Shown one piece after another: positions 18,026 to 27,441 of a stretch of 64,000 bases of DNA. The stretch comes from Massilia sp. PDC64 (GTDB lineage Bacteria > Pseudomonadota > Gammaproteobacteria > Burkholderiales > Burkholderiaceae_D). Location of the stretch: contig NZ_FMZS01000002.1 in NCBI RefSeq assembly GCF_900101265.1, positions 620,001 to 684,000 of the forward strand. The letters are read 5' to 3'. Numbering within the stretch: the stretch's first letter is position 1; each line of letters opens with the position of its first letter. The notes beneath the pieces are model-generated. The model was not told where the DNA came from. It saw only the letters and a list, made by a program, of their open reading frames with translations, and ran no database searches. The position numbers and the translations under genes were made by a program.

Positions 18026-18124
18026 TTTGGTTTTTGCCTGGCAGGTTGTAACCGTGAGATTGTAGCTGAAATGACCATGTGGGGCAGCGCCGCAGGCCGG
18101 GTTGACAGGTCGGCATCGGTTTCC

Positions 18125-18154
18125 TTGCCTGCCAGCCGCACAATCCCGTACAAT
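18125..18154 (+). promoter_or_regulatory. Sigma-70 promoter of the riboswitch-glyA transcript
   Basis: TTGCCT (18125-18130) and TACAAT (18149-18154) with an 18-base spacer. The predicted start near 18161 lies about 10 bases before the first paired base of the riboswitch. Confidence 0.7.
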
Positions 18155-18170
18155 CTGGAGTTCCATTTAC

Positions 18171-18297
18171 ATCTCACGTGACTGGCGAAAACCGTGCGCT
18201 GCCGTCCGATCAGGAGCGATCGGCCTGCCGGCGCGTGGCGAAGGTGGGCACCCACCGGGGAACGTGAGATTTCAAACTTGCCGTTCGCCTGGGCAGC
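18171..18297 (+). promoter_or_regulatory. ZTP (pfl-type) riboswitch in the glyA leader
   Basis: A perfect 9-bp helix closes the first subdomain (18171-18179 with 18262-18270). Inside it are the conserved CGTGACTGGCGA at the 5' side and CACCCACCGGGGAACGTGA at the 3' side. After a short linker comes CCGTTCGCCTGGGCA (about 18281-18295), the strongly conserved second subdomain that forms the pseudoknot. These blocks and their order match the pfl/ZTP riboswitch, which senses ZMP/ZTP and turns on one-carbon and purine genes when 10-formyl-THF is short. glyA downstream is one of its typical targets. About 105 bases separate the aptamer from the start codon; the expression platform was not resolved. 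Confidence 0.88.
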
Positions 18298-18402
18298 CAC
18301 CGACTGGTACGCGTTGGTATCGCGGCTGCCCCGCATGTGTTTCGGCTCCCGCCTGTTCAGCGCTGACCGTTGCCTGGTTCTCTTATCGATTGGAGTTTTT
18401 TC

Positions 18403-19650
<1,248 letters not shown>

Positions 19651-19659
19651 TGTAATATC

Positions 19660-19680
19660 GGGGCGCCCCCATGGCGCCCC
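19660..19680 (+). terminator. Hairpin between glyA and nrdR
   Basis: 8-bp GC stem (19660-19667 with 19673-19680) and a 5-base loop, followed by TCCGACCCC without a U tract. More likely an mRNA-stabilising or attenuating hairpin than a full terminator. Confidence 0.45.
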
Positions 19681-19689
19681 TCCGACCCC

Positions 19690-20148
19690 ATGAAATGTCC
19701 GTTCTGTCAGCATGACGACACCCAGGTCCTCGATACCCGCGTATCCGAGGAAGGCGATGCCATCCGGCGCCGCCGCCGCTGCGTCGCGTGCGACAAGCGT
19801 TTCACGACGTACGAACGCATCGAACTGTCGATGCCGTTCATCGTCAAGAAGAACGGCAGCCGTACCGAATACGAATCCTCCAAGCTGCGCGGCAGCCTGA
19901 TGCTCGCGCTGCGCAAGCGTCCCGTGGCGGCCGAAGCCATCGACCGCGCCGTCGCCTCCATCGAAGAAAAACTCCTCACCAGCGGCCGGCGCGAAGTCGA
20001 TACGGGCTATGTCGGCGAACTGGTGATGCAGGAACTCAAGCGTCTCGACAAGATCGCCTACATCCGCTTCGCGTCCGTCTACAAGAACTTCGAGGACCTG
20101 GCCGAATTCCAGGAAGCCATCGCGGAAGTCGGCCAGCCGCGCAAGTAG
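19690..20148 (+). CDS. nrdR: Transcriptional repressor NrdR
   Basis: 152 residues, the usual length. Zinc ribbon with C3, C6, C31 and C34, followed by an ATP-cone (about 49-139; [17 protein letters not shown]). It senses ATP/dATP and represses ribonucleotide reductase genes through paired NrdR boxes. No nrd gene lies in this window. The ATG follows the hairpin after glyA by 9 bases; glyA-nrdR is a common beta-proteobacterial order. Confidence 0.97.
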   Translation: MKCPFCQHDDTQVLDTRVSEEGDAIRRRRRCVACDKRFTTYERIELSMPFIVKKNGSRTEYESSKLRGSLMLALRKRPVAAEAIDRAVASIEEKLLTSGRREVDTGYVGELVMQELKRLDKIAYIRFASVYKNFEDLAEFQEAIAEVGQPRK

Positions 20149-20264
20149 AGCGCGTCACTTTTTCCTGTTTTTAGTTCCCTCTCCACGGTTGAGTCGCGAC
20201 ACGGCTCGCCGGAGCTCGACTGTTACCTTTTCAGCTCTGTTCGACAAAACGCTGGAGGTCGTCG

Positions 20265-20819
20265 ATGCGGTCGCTGTCGGGTTCGTTTTTGCGTGCGCGC
20301 GCCGGATTCACCCTGGTCGAAGTGCTCGTCGCCCTGTTCGTCGTGGCGCTCGGCATTGCCGGTGCGGCCGCGCTGCAGACGCTGGCGGTGCGCGCCGCGC
20401 GCGACGCGGCACGCCTGTCCGACGGCACCCGCCTGGCCCGCTCGCTGGCCGAGCGCATGCGCGCCAATCCCCGTGCGCTGTCGCTGCCCGACAATCCCTA
20501 TCTCCACCTCGACTACGACGCCGGCAGCGGCGCGCCGACGGCGCCCGCCCTCTGCTACGCGGATACGAATTGCGACGCGGACGAATTGGCGCGCTTCGAT
20601 GTGTTCGAAGTGGCCGAAGCCGTGGCCGCCAGTTTCCCTGGCGGACGCATCCGTGTATGCCGTGACGCCGCCGAGCCGGATGCGACCGGCGCGCTGCCCT
20701 GGACCTGCGACGCGGAAGATGGGGCACCCATTGTCGTCAAGCTCGGCTGGCGCGCGCAAGGCGAGCGCGAGACCGGTGCGCCGAAGGTGACGATGCCGTT
20801 GGCGGGAGCGGCGCCATGA
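20265..20819 (+). CDS. pilV: Type IV pilus minor pilin PilV
   Basis: 184 residues with a prepilin leader: MRSLSGSFLRARAG then FTLVEVLVALFVVALG, with cleavage after the glycine and the conserved E5. The ARAARDAARLSDGTRLARSLAERMRANP region fits PilV. Probably primes pilus assembly in a complex with the next four products. The stop overlaps the start of pilW by 4 bases (ATGA). First gene of the cluster; the 116 bases upstream hold no clear consensus promoter. Confidence 0.88.
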   Translation: MRSLSGSFLRARAGFTLVEVLVALFVVALGIAGAAALQTLAVRAARDAARLSDGTRLARSLAERMRANPRALSLPDNPYLHLDYDAGSGAPTAPALCYADTNCDADELARFDVFEVAEAVAASFPGGRIRVCRDAAEPDATGALPWTCDAEDGAPIVVKLGWRAQGERETGAPKVTMPLAGAAP

Positions 20820-21715
20820 GCCCATCGATCCATCAGCGTGGCCTGACGCTGGTCGAGGTGATGGTGGCGCTGACGATCGGTCTCGGCATCGTGCTGATGG
20901 CCGGGCGTCTGCTCATCCTCGCGAACGTCGCGTACGCGGCCCAGGTCGAATCGGCCGGCGTGGAGGATGGCGGACGCTTTGCCTCCGACCTCATCGGCCG
21001 CGCCGTGCGCCAGGCCGGCGCCGCCGACGCCGACATGGTGGCCGATCCCGCCGCGGACAGCGCACCCGCGCGCCTCGCGGGACTGGACGCACGCACCTTG
21101 TCGCGGGCCACGGCCGGCATCGACGATCCGCTGTCGGCCGCCGTCAACGGCAGCGACGTGCTGGCCGTCCGCTTTCCCGGCGACGAGAGCGCCGTCGATT
21201 GCGGAGGCTTCCCCGTCGCCGCCGGCGAGGAGGGCTGGAGCATCTTCTACGTGGCGCGCAACGGCGAAGGGGAGGCAGAGCTGCGCTGCAAATACCGCGG
21301 CGCCGCGCACTGGAGCGCGGATGCCGTGGTGAGCGGCGTGGACGGCTTCCAGGTGCTGTACGGCGTGGACACGGACGACCCGCCGGACGGCGTCGCCAAC
21401 CGCTACGTGAGCGCGACGGCAGTCGACGCCCTCGACGCGGGCTTCGCCGGGCTGCCGCCGGCCGAATTCAACCGGCGGACGCATTGGAAGCGCGTCGTCG
21501 GCGTGCGCGTGGGGCTGCTGCTGCACGGCAGTCGTCCCACGCGCGCCGAGCCCGGCGGGGCGCGCTACGACCTGCTGGGCGCGGGTTACGCGGCCGCGGC
21601 CGGCGGCGAAGATGCCGGCAGCTCGCTCGACGAGGCCGGCATGACGCCGGACCTGCGGCGGCGCGAGCGGCGGTTGTTCACGTTCACCGTCGCGTTGCCG
21701 GCACCGCCATCATGA
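20816..21715 (+). CDS. pilW: Type IV pilus minor pilin PilW
   Basis: 299 residues. Prepilin leader MSPSIHQRG followed by LTLVEVMVALTIGLGIVLM. The rest is a large globular domain with LLHGSRPTR and a C-terminal LFTFTVALP strand that fit PilW. Overlaps pilV upstream and pilX downstream by 4 bases each, so translation is coupled. Confidence 0.87.
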   Translation: MSPSIHQRGLTLVEVMVALTIGLGIVLMAGRLLILANVAYAAQVESAGVEDGGRFASDLIGRAVRQAGAADADMVADPAADSAPARLAGLDARTLSRATAGIDDPLSAAVNGSDVLAVRFPGDESAVDCGGFPVAAGEEGWSIFYVARNGEGEAELRCKYRGAAHWSADAVVSGVDGFQVLYGVDTDDPPDGVANRYVSATAVDALDAGFAGLPPAEFNRRTHWKRVVGVRVGLLLHGSRPTRAEPGGARYDLLGAGYAAAAGGEDAGSSLDEAGMTPDLRRRERRLFTFTVALPAPPS

Positions 21716-22503
21716 AGACGACCGCGCACGAACGCGGACTGGCCCTCGTCTGCGCGCTGACCCTGATGCTGGCAACGATGGTGATCGGCGTGGCCGTCGT
21801 GCGCGGCGCGTTCGTCCTGCTGGCCTCCGCGCGCAACGAGCGCGACCGCGAGGTGGCGCAGGCGGCGGCCGAGGCGGCCCTGCGCGACGCCGAGCACGAC
21901 ATCACCGGCACGGCGGCCGTGCCGGCGGAGCGTGCCGCGCACTTCGGCCCGGCGGGCGGTCACGCGTTCGCGGATGACTGCGGGAGCGGCGCGGACGACC
22001 TCGGGTTGTGCCGTGCGCGGTCGCCGCCCGCGTGGCAGACGCTCGACCTCACGGACGCGGAAAATCCGGCGCTCGTGCCCTATGGCCGGTTCACGGGCGC
22101 AGCGCTGCCGGTGGGGCGAGGGGCTTTGTCCGCGCGGCTGCCGGCCTATGTCATCGAAAGGGTTAGCCCGGCGGGAGCAACGGCGCAGATGGGCAGTTTT
22201 TATCGCGTCACGGCCATCGGGTTCGGGACCCGGACGTCGACGCGGGTCGTATTGCAGTCGCTGGTCCGCTTGCCGCCGCCGGCGGGCGGCCACGGAGGTG
22301 GCCACGCAGGTGGCCACGGACATGGAAGCGCAGGGGGAAATGACAGCGATGAGGAACATGACGATGGCAACGATGATGCACACGGGCACGGCGACGGCGA
22401 TCTTCTGCCGGCGCGGCCGCAGGAGCGCCGGCTTCCGGCCGGCCGTATCGGCTGGCGCGAGATCGCGAACTGGGACGAGTTGCACGCCCGTGCCAGGCCA
22501 TGA
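21712..22503 (+). CDS. pilX: Type IV pilus minor pilin PilX-like, with a His/Asp-rich tail
   Basis: 263 residues. It opens with MKTTAHERGLALVCALTLML; the leader is degenerate (no F-T-L-V-E-L core) as is typical for PilX, and QAAAEAALRDAEHDI after the helix is diagnostic. The ATG at 21712 overlaps the pilW stop. Residues about 186-231 form a stretch dominated by glycine, histidine and acidic residues (GHGGGHAGGHGHG, then DSDEEHDDGNDDAHGHGDGD), which I do not associate with PilX and which could bind metal. The frame continues correctly to the stop and ends in a short conserved-looking segment (GWREIANWDE). Confidence 0.8.
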   Translation: MKTTAHERGLALVCALTLMLATMVIGVAVVRGAFVLLASARNERDREVAQAAAEAALRDAEHDITGTAAVPAERAAHFGPAGGHAFADDCGSGADDLGLCRARSPPAWQTLDLTDAENPALVPYGRFTGAALPVGRGALSARLPAYVIERVSPAGATAQMGSFYRVTAIGFGTRTSTRVVLQSLVRLPPPAGGHGGGHAGGHGHGSAGGNDSDEEHDDGNDDAHGHGDGDLLPARPQERRLPAGRIGWREIANWDELHARARP

Positions 22504-22936
22504 CAGGGGATTCACGCTCGTCGAACTGATGATCGTGCTGGCCATCGTCTGCATCCTCGGCGCGCTCGCGTATCCGACCTACGCCGGCGTCACCGTGCGC
22601 GCCAAACGCGTCGAAGGCCAGGTGGCGCTGATCGACGCGATGCAGCGCGAGGAGCGCTACCGCCTCCAGCACCATACGTATGTCGCGTTTTCGGCGGACG
22701 AGCCCGGCACGGACGGCTTCGCGTGGTGGTCGGGCACCAGCGCATCCGCCAGCGCCTATGAACTCGACGCGCATGCCTGTCCCGACCGCGAGATCGGGGA
22801 ATGCGTCGAGATCCGCGCCCGGCCCGGCACGGCGCGCGTCGACGCGCGCTTCCGCGATCCCGACTGCGGCGCGCTGACGCTGGACAGCACCGGCCGCCAG
22901 GGTGCGGAACACGCGGAGGCACGATGTTGGCCATGA
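22490..22936 (+). CDS. pilE: Type IV pilus minor pilin PilE-like
   Basis: 148 residues. The GTG start at 22490 gives leader MPGHDRG and then FTLVELMIVLAIVCILGALAYPTY, a canonical prepilin site and helix. KRVEGQVALIDAMQREERYRLQHHTYV is the PilE minor-pilin signature. The GTG start overlaps the pilX stop by 14 bases; no ATG is available closer, and GGACGAG lies about 11-17 bases upstream. Only two cysteine-containing segments occur near the C-terminus (CPDREIGEC and DPDC), likely disulfide-forming. Confidence 0.85.
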   Translation: MPGHDRGFTLVELMIVLAIVCILGALAYPTYAGVTVRAKRVEGQVALIDAMQREERYRLQHHTYVAFSADEPGTDGFAWWSGTSASASAYELDAHACPDREIGECVEIRARPGTARVDARFRDPDCGALTLDSTGRQGAEHAEARCWP

Positions 22937-23523
22937 GCGCCGCGCCAGCGCCTTCGCCGGCGCCACCGGGCCGGCGCGCATCCGGTTTTTCGCTGCCCGA
23001 ACTGAGCATTGTCCTGGCCGTGGCGGCCATCGCGCTGGCCATCGCCGTGCCCGACCTGCGCGACCTCGTGCGGACGCAGCAACTGAAGGCGGCCACCGGC
23101 GACCTGTTCGCGGCGATCGACCTCGCGCGGGCGCAGGCGCTCGCGCGCGGGCGGCAGGTCAAGGTGGTACCGCGCGATCCGGCCGGGGCCGACTGGCGTA
23201 TGGGCTGGCAGGTGCTCAGCGAGCATGACCGCGACGGCAACGGCCGGCCGGGCACGGACGAGGTGATCGCGGAGCACGGGCCGCTGGCGCCCGGCATCGC
23301 GGTCGGCTTCGCTTTCACGAATGTCGCACGGCCGTACTATATCGCCTACAATGGCGCGGGACGCAGTTGCGCCGACGGTAATAGCGCGGCGGCGCGCTGG
23401 GGAACGGTGTCGCTGTTTCACGGCGGGCACATCCGCCGTATTAAAATCAACATGCTGGGCCGGGCGCGTGTCTGCGATCCGGCGCGCGACGCGGGGTGCG
23501 ACGGCGCGCCGGCGCCGTCCTGA
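22933..23523 (+). CDS. fimT: GspH/FimT-type pseudopilin
   Basis: 196 residues. After a Pro/Ala-rich leader ending RRASG comes FSLPELSIVLAVAAIALAIAVPDL, the prepilin helix of GspH/FimT proteins. The conserved DLARAQALARGRQVKV follows. ATG 22933 overlaps the pilE stop (ATGA); ATG 22924 in the same frame lies 4 bases after GGAGG and is an alternative. C-terminal strands with CDPARDAGC complete the usual GspH layout. It closes the minor pilin cluster; no pilY1 gene is present here. Confidence 0.85.
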   Translation: MSAAPAPSPAPPGRRASGFSLPELSIVLAVAAIALAIAVPDLRDLVRTQQLKAATGDLFAAIDLARAQALARGRQVKVVPRDPAGADWRMGWQVLSEHDRDGNGRPGTDEVIAEHGPLAPGIAVGFAFTNVARPYYIAYNGAGRSCADGNSAAARWGTVSLFHGGHIRRIKINMLGRARVCDPARDAGCDGAPAPS

Positions 23524-23575
23524 CCGCAGCGGGCGACGCCCGCGGCAACACAACGTAGCGAGACCGGAAACGAGA

Positions 23576-24694
23576 GTGCAGATACAGAGCGATACCGACG
23601 GCATGGCGCTGGCCCTGGAATGGGCGGCGAAGGGCATGTACATTACCGCGCCCAACCCGCGCATCGGCTGCGTGATCGTGCGCGACGGCACCGTGATCGG
23701 TGCCGGCCACACGCAGGCCGCGGGCCAGGCCCATGCGGAGATCCAGGCCTTGCGCGATGCCCAGGCGCGCGGCAACGACGTGCGCGGCGCCACCGCCTAC
23801 GTCACGCTGGAACCGTGCAGTCACTACGGCCGCACGCCGCCGTGCTCGAACGCGCTGATCCAGGCGGGGCTCGGCCGGGTCGTCGCGGCCATGGTCGACC
23901 CGAATCCGCTCGTCGCCGGCCGCGGCCTCGCGCAGCTGGAAGCGGCCGGCATCGAGGTCAGCGCGGGCCTGCTGGCCGAACCGGCGTATGAATTGAACAT
24001 CGGCTTTTTCACGCGCATGCGCCATGGCCGGCCATGGGTGCGCCTGAAGACGGCGGCCAGCCTGGACGGCGTCACGGCGCTGGACAATGGCGAAAGCCAG
24101 TGGATCACGAGCCCCCAGGCACGTGCCGACGGCCACGCGTGGCGCGCCCGCGCGAGCGCGATCCTGACCGGCATCGGCACGATCAAGGTCGACAATCCGC
24201 AGCTGACCGTGCGCGGCATCGACACGCCGCTGCAGCCGCGCCGCGTGATCGTCGACAGCCGCCTCGACATCGACCTCGACGCCTGCATCCTGCAGGGCGA
24301 ACCCTGCTGGATCGTGGCGGCCGTGCCGCACGCGGACAAGGAGGCGGCGCTGCGGGCGCTGGGGCACGAGATCATCATGTTGCCGAACGCATCCGGCAAG
24401 GTCGACCTGCCGGCGCTGATGCGCGAGCTGGGGCGGCGCGAGATCAACGAGTTGCACGTCGAGGCCGGTTCCAAGCTGAACGCGTCGCTCGTGCGCGAGG
24501 GTTGCGTGGACGAGCTGCTCGTCTACCTGGCGCCCAGCCTCGTCGGCCCGGGCCAGGGCATGTTCGCCTTGCCGCCGCTCGCGCACTTGTGCGACAAGGT
24601 ACCGCTGTATTTCCACGGCGTGGCGCAGGTCGGGCCGGACCTGCGCATCCTGGCGCGGTTCCGCCCGGACGAAGATCCGAACCGTCACGCGTAA
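23576..24694 (+). CDS. ribD: Bifunctional riboflavin biosynthesis deaminase/reductase RibD
   Basis: 372 residues. N-terminal deaminase with H53-A54-E55 and the zinc cysteines C81 and C90 (PCSHYGRTPPC), then a reductase domain (about 150-365; VRLKTAASLDGVTALDNGESQWIT). It carries out the second and third steps of riboflavin synthesis. The GTG at 23576 is preceded by GGAAACGAG; ATG 23603 is the nearest ATG but would trim conserved N-terminal residues. No FMN riboswitch is visible upstream. It is followed by ribE after 31 bases. Confidence 0.95.
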   Translation: MQIQSDTDGMALALEWAAKGMYITAPNPRIGCVIVRDGTVIGAGHTQAAGQAHAEIQALRDAQARGNDVRGATAYVTLEPCSHYGRTPPCSNALIQAGLGRVVAAMVDPNPLVAGRGLAQLEAAGIEVSAGLLAEPAYELNIGFFTRMRHGRPWVRLKTAASLDGVTALDNGESQWITSPQARADGHAWRARASAILTGIGTIKVDNPQLTVRGIDTPLQPRRVIVDSRLDIDLDACILQGEPCWIVAAVPHADKEAALRALGHEIIMLPNASGKVDLPALMRELGRREINELHVEAGSKLNASLVREGCVDELLVYLAPSLVGPGQGMFALPPLAHLCDKVPLYFHGVAQVGPDLRILARFRPDEDPNRHA

Positions 24695-24725
24695 CACGAT
24701 ACAAGACCAAGCAAAGGAAGAGATT

Positions 24726-25355
24726 ATGTTCACCGGAATCGTCGCTGCCGTCGGCAGCATCAAATCGGTCACCCCGCTCGCGGACGGCGCGGATGCCGGC
24801 GTGCGCCTGGACATCGACGCGGGCGGCCTGCCGCTGGGCGACGTCGCGCTGGGCGACTCGATCGCCATCAACGGCGCCTGCATGACCGTGGTCGAGAAGA
24901 CGGACAACGCCTTCTCCGTCGACGTCTCGCGCGAGAGCCTGAACCGCACCGTGGGCCTCGACCAGCCGGGCGAAGTGAACCTGGAAAAAGCATTGACGCT
25001 GGCCGAGCGCCTGGGCGGCCACCTCGTCTCGGGCCACGTCGACGGCCTGGGCGAAGTGCACAGCTTCGAGCAGGTGGGCGAGTCGTGGAAGCTCGTCATC
25101 GACGCGCCCCGCGACCTGGGCAAGTACCTGGCGTATAAAGGGTCCGTCGTCGTGAACGGCGTGTCGCTGACCGTCAACAGCGTCGAGGACATCGACGCCG
25201 CGGGCAGCCAGTGCTGCCGTTTCTCCATCAACCTGATCCCGCACACGATCGCCGTCACGACGCTGAAGCACCTGCGCGCCGGCGCCAAGGTCAATCTCGA
25301 AATCGACCTGATCGCGCGCTACGTGGAGCGCATGCTCAGCGCCGCCAAGGCCTGA
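24726..25355 (+). CDS. ribE: Riboflavin synthase, alpha subunit
   Basis: 209 residues made of two similar barrels (about 1-95 and 96-195): MFTGIVAAVGSI at the start, SIAINGACMTV in the first and VVVNGVSLTV in the second. It dismutates two lumazine molecules into riboflavin and the pyrimidine substrate of RibH. AAGGAAGAG precedes the ATG. In an operon with ribD; the symbol ribC is also used for this enzyme. Confidence 0.96.
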   Translation: MFTGIVAAVGSIKSVTPLADGADAGVRLDIDAGGLPLGDVALGDSIAINGACMTVVEKTDNAFSVDVSRESLNRTVGLDQPGEVNLEKALTLAERLGGHLVSGHVDGLGEVHSFEQVGESWKLVIDAPRDLGKYLAYKGSVVVNGVSLTVNSVEDIDAAGSQCCRFSINLIPHTIAVTTLKHLRAGAKVNLEIDLIARYVERMLSAAKA

Positions 25356-25447
25356 GCGAATGGCGTAGACTGCCTGCTGGCATCCATGCCAGCGTAGCCG
25401 GCCTGTCCGTCTTTACGTTGGCATCACAACGATAACAAGGACGAGAC

Positions 25448-27418
25448 ATGACCCGGGACATCTCCTTCGATGGCAAGACCGTCGCGCGCGGCGCGGCATT
25501 GGCCGTGCTGCTGGCGGCGGCTGCGTTGGCGCACGCCGATCCGGCCGGCATGCGCACCTACCGCACGCTCGCGCTGACGGCGGGCGGCGAGCGTGTCGCG
25601 GCGGTGGAGGCGGTGGAGGGAGAGGCGAAGACGGAGCCGCGCATCGTCGTGCGCGACGCGGCCACCGGCCGGATCGCGTCGACGTGGCAAAAGTCCGATT
25701 GCACCCAATGCCGCGTGGAGTCGCTGGCGTGGTCGCCGGACCAGAAGACCCTGGCCGTCATCGTCCTCGACCTGCGGGCCGGTACGGCCAGCGTCGTGCT
25801 GGTGCGCGATGGCCGGATGTCGACGCTCGCCACGGTCAAGGGCGTGGCGGGGACGGTGCGCTGGTCGCCGGACGGGCGCCAGGTCGCCTTTCTCGCGACG
25901 GTCGGCGCGAAGAAACTGACCGGTGCCGTCGAGGCGGGCGCGCGCCAGGTCGGCGAGATCGGCCTCGCACAGGAAGAGGACGAGCAGCGCATCGCGGTCG
26001 TGCCCGCGGCCGGCGGCGAGTATCGCCTGGTGTCGCCGGGCGATACGTTCATCTACGAATACGACTGGACGCCGGACGGCAAGGGCTTCGTCGTCACGAG
26101 CGCGAAGGGCAATGGCGACAACAACTGGTGGATCGCGACCCTGGGCCACGTCGACCTGGCCAGCGGCCGCCTGCGCGTCATCGCGGCCCCGAAGATGCAG
26201 ATGAACATGCCGCACGTGGCGCCGGACGGCCGCACGGTTGCGTTCATCGGAGGGCTGATGAGCGACTTCGGTTCCGTCGGCGGCGACGTGTACACGGTGC
26301 CGCTGGCGGGCGGAGAGCCGGTCGACGTCACGCCGGATTACAAGGGGTCGTTCAATGGCATCACGTGGCGCGGCAAGGAATTGCTGGCGTCCGTGCTGGC
26401 GGGCAGCGAGGCCGGCATCGCCGCGATCGATCCGCAGGCGCGCAGCGTGCGCATGCTGTGGCAGGCGCCCGTCACGACGTCGGCCGGGCGCGACGGACGG
26501 GTCGTGTTCAGCGCGGACGGCCGCGTGGCCGCATCGGTGACGGAGGACTTCGAGCGCGCGCCGCGCATCGTTGTCGGCCGTCTGCCGGAACTGGTGCCCA
26601 TCACCCGCGACAACGACGGGTTCACCGCGCAGGTGTCCGCGCGCAGCATCAGCTGGACCAACGAAGGGTTCGACGTGCAGGGCTGGCTCGTGGGCCCGCG
26701 CAGCGTCGAGGCGGGCCGCACGTACCCGATGATCGTGCAGGTGCATGGCGGCCCGGCGGCGGCCGCGACGCCGCGCTACGTGTCTGCCGGCGACAACGGC
26801 AATCCGCTCGTGCGCGACCTCGTGAAAGAGGGATATTTCGTGTTCATGCCGAACCCGCGCGGCAGCTATGGACAGGGCGCGGCGTTTACCCGCGCGAACC
26901 GGCGCGACTTCGGCGGCGGCGACTGGCGCGACGTCCTGGCCGGCGTCGATACCGTCATCGCCCGCGCACCCGTCGACGGCAACCGCCTCGGGCTGATGGG
27001 ACATTCCTACGGCGGCTTCATGACGATGTGGGGCGTCACGCACAGCCAGCGCTTCAAGGCGGCCGTGGCCGGCGCCGGCATCGCCAACTGGATCAGCTAT
27101 TACGGCCAGAACGGCATCGACCAGTGGATGGTGCCGTTCTTCGGGGCGACCATGTACGACGATCCGGCCGTCTATCGCGCCGCGTCGCCCATCGAATCGA
27201 TCAAGGCGGCGCGCACGCCCACGCTGATCTACGTGGGCGAACGCGACGTCGAGTGCCCGCCGGCGCAATCGTTCGAGTTCTGGCACGGCCTGAAGGCGAT
27301 GGGCGTGCCGACCACGCTGCTCGTGTATGACGGCGAGGGACACGCGTTCCGCAGGCCGGAGAACCAGCGCGACCTGCGGGCGCGCGAGATCGCGTGGTTC
27401 AACAAGTACCTGCGGTAG
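25448..27418 (+). CDS. S9 family (prolyl oligopeptidase) peptidase, secreted
   Basis: 656 residues. Signal peptide of about 33 residues ending AHADP. A seven-bladed-type beta-propeller (about 45-380; SPDQKTLAV, SPDGRQVAF, TPDGKGFVV, APDGRTVAF) precedes the alpha/beta-hydrolase domain (about 405-655). The triad is S520 in GHSYGG, D600 in GERDVECPP and H632 in GEGHAFRR. It should cleave short peptides in the periplasm or outside the cell. It stands 92 bases after ribE and may have its own promoter. It is convergent with the M16 peptidase gene, with only 23 bases between the stops. Confidence 0.9.
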   Translation: MTRDISFDGKTVARGAALAVLLAAAALAHADPAGMRTYRTLALTAGGERVAAVEAVEGEAKTEPRIVVRDAATGRIASTWQKSDCTQCRVESLAWSPDQKTLAVIVLDLRAGTASVVLVRDGRMSTLATVKGVAGTVRWSPDGRQVAFLATVGAKKLTGAVEAGARQVGEIGLAQEEDEQRIAVVPAAGGEYRLVSPGDTFIYEYDWTPDGKGFVVTSAKGNGDNNWWIATLGHVDLASGRLRVIAAPKMQMNMPHVAPDGRTVAFIGGLMSDFGSVGGDVYTVPLAGGEPVDVTPDYKGSFNGITWRGKELLASVLAGSEAGIAAIDPQARSVRMLWQAPVTTSAGRDGRVVFSADGRVAASVTEDFERAPRIVVGRLPELVPITRDNDGFTAQVSARSISWTNEGFDVQGWLVGPRSVEAGRTYPMIVQVHGGPAAAATPRYVSAGDNGNPLVRDLVKEGYFVFMPNPRGSYGQGAAFTRANRRDFGGGDWRDVLAGVDTVIARAPVDGNRLGLMGHSYGGFMTMWGVTHSQRFKAAVAGAGIANWISYYGQNGIDQWMVPFFGATMYDDPAVYRAASPIESIKAARTPTLIYVGERDVECPPAQSFEFWHGLKAMGVPTTLLVYDGEGHAFRRPENQRDLRAREIAWFNKYLR

Positions 27419-27441
27419 GGTGGACGGCATAGCCGCCCACC

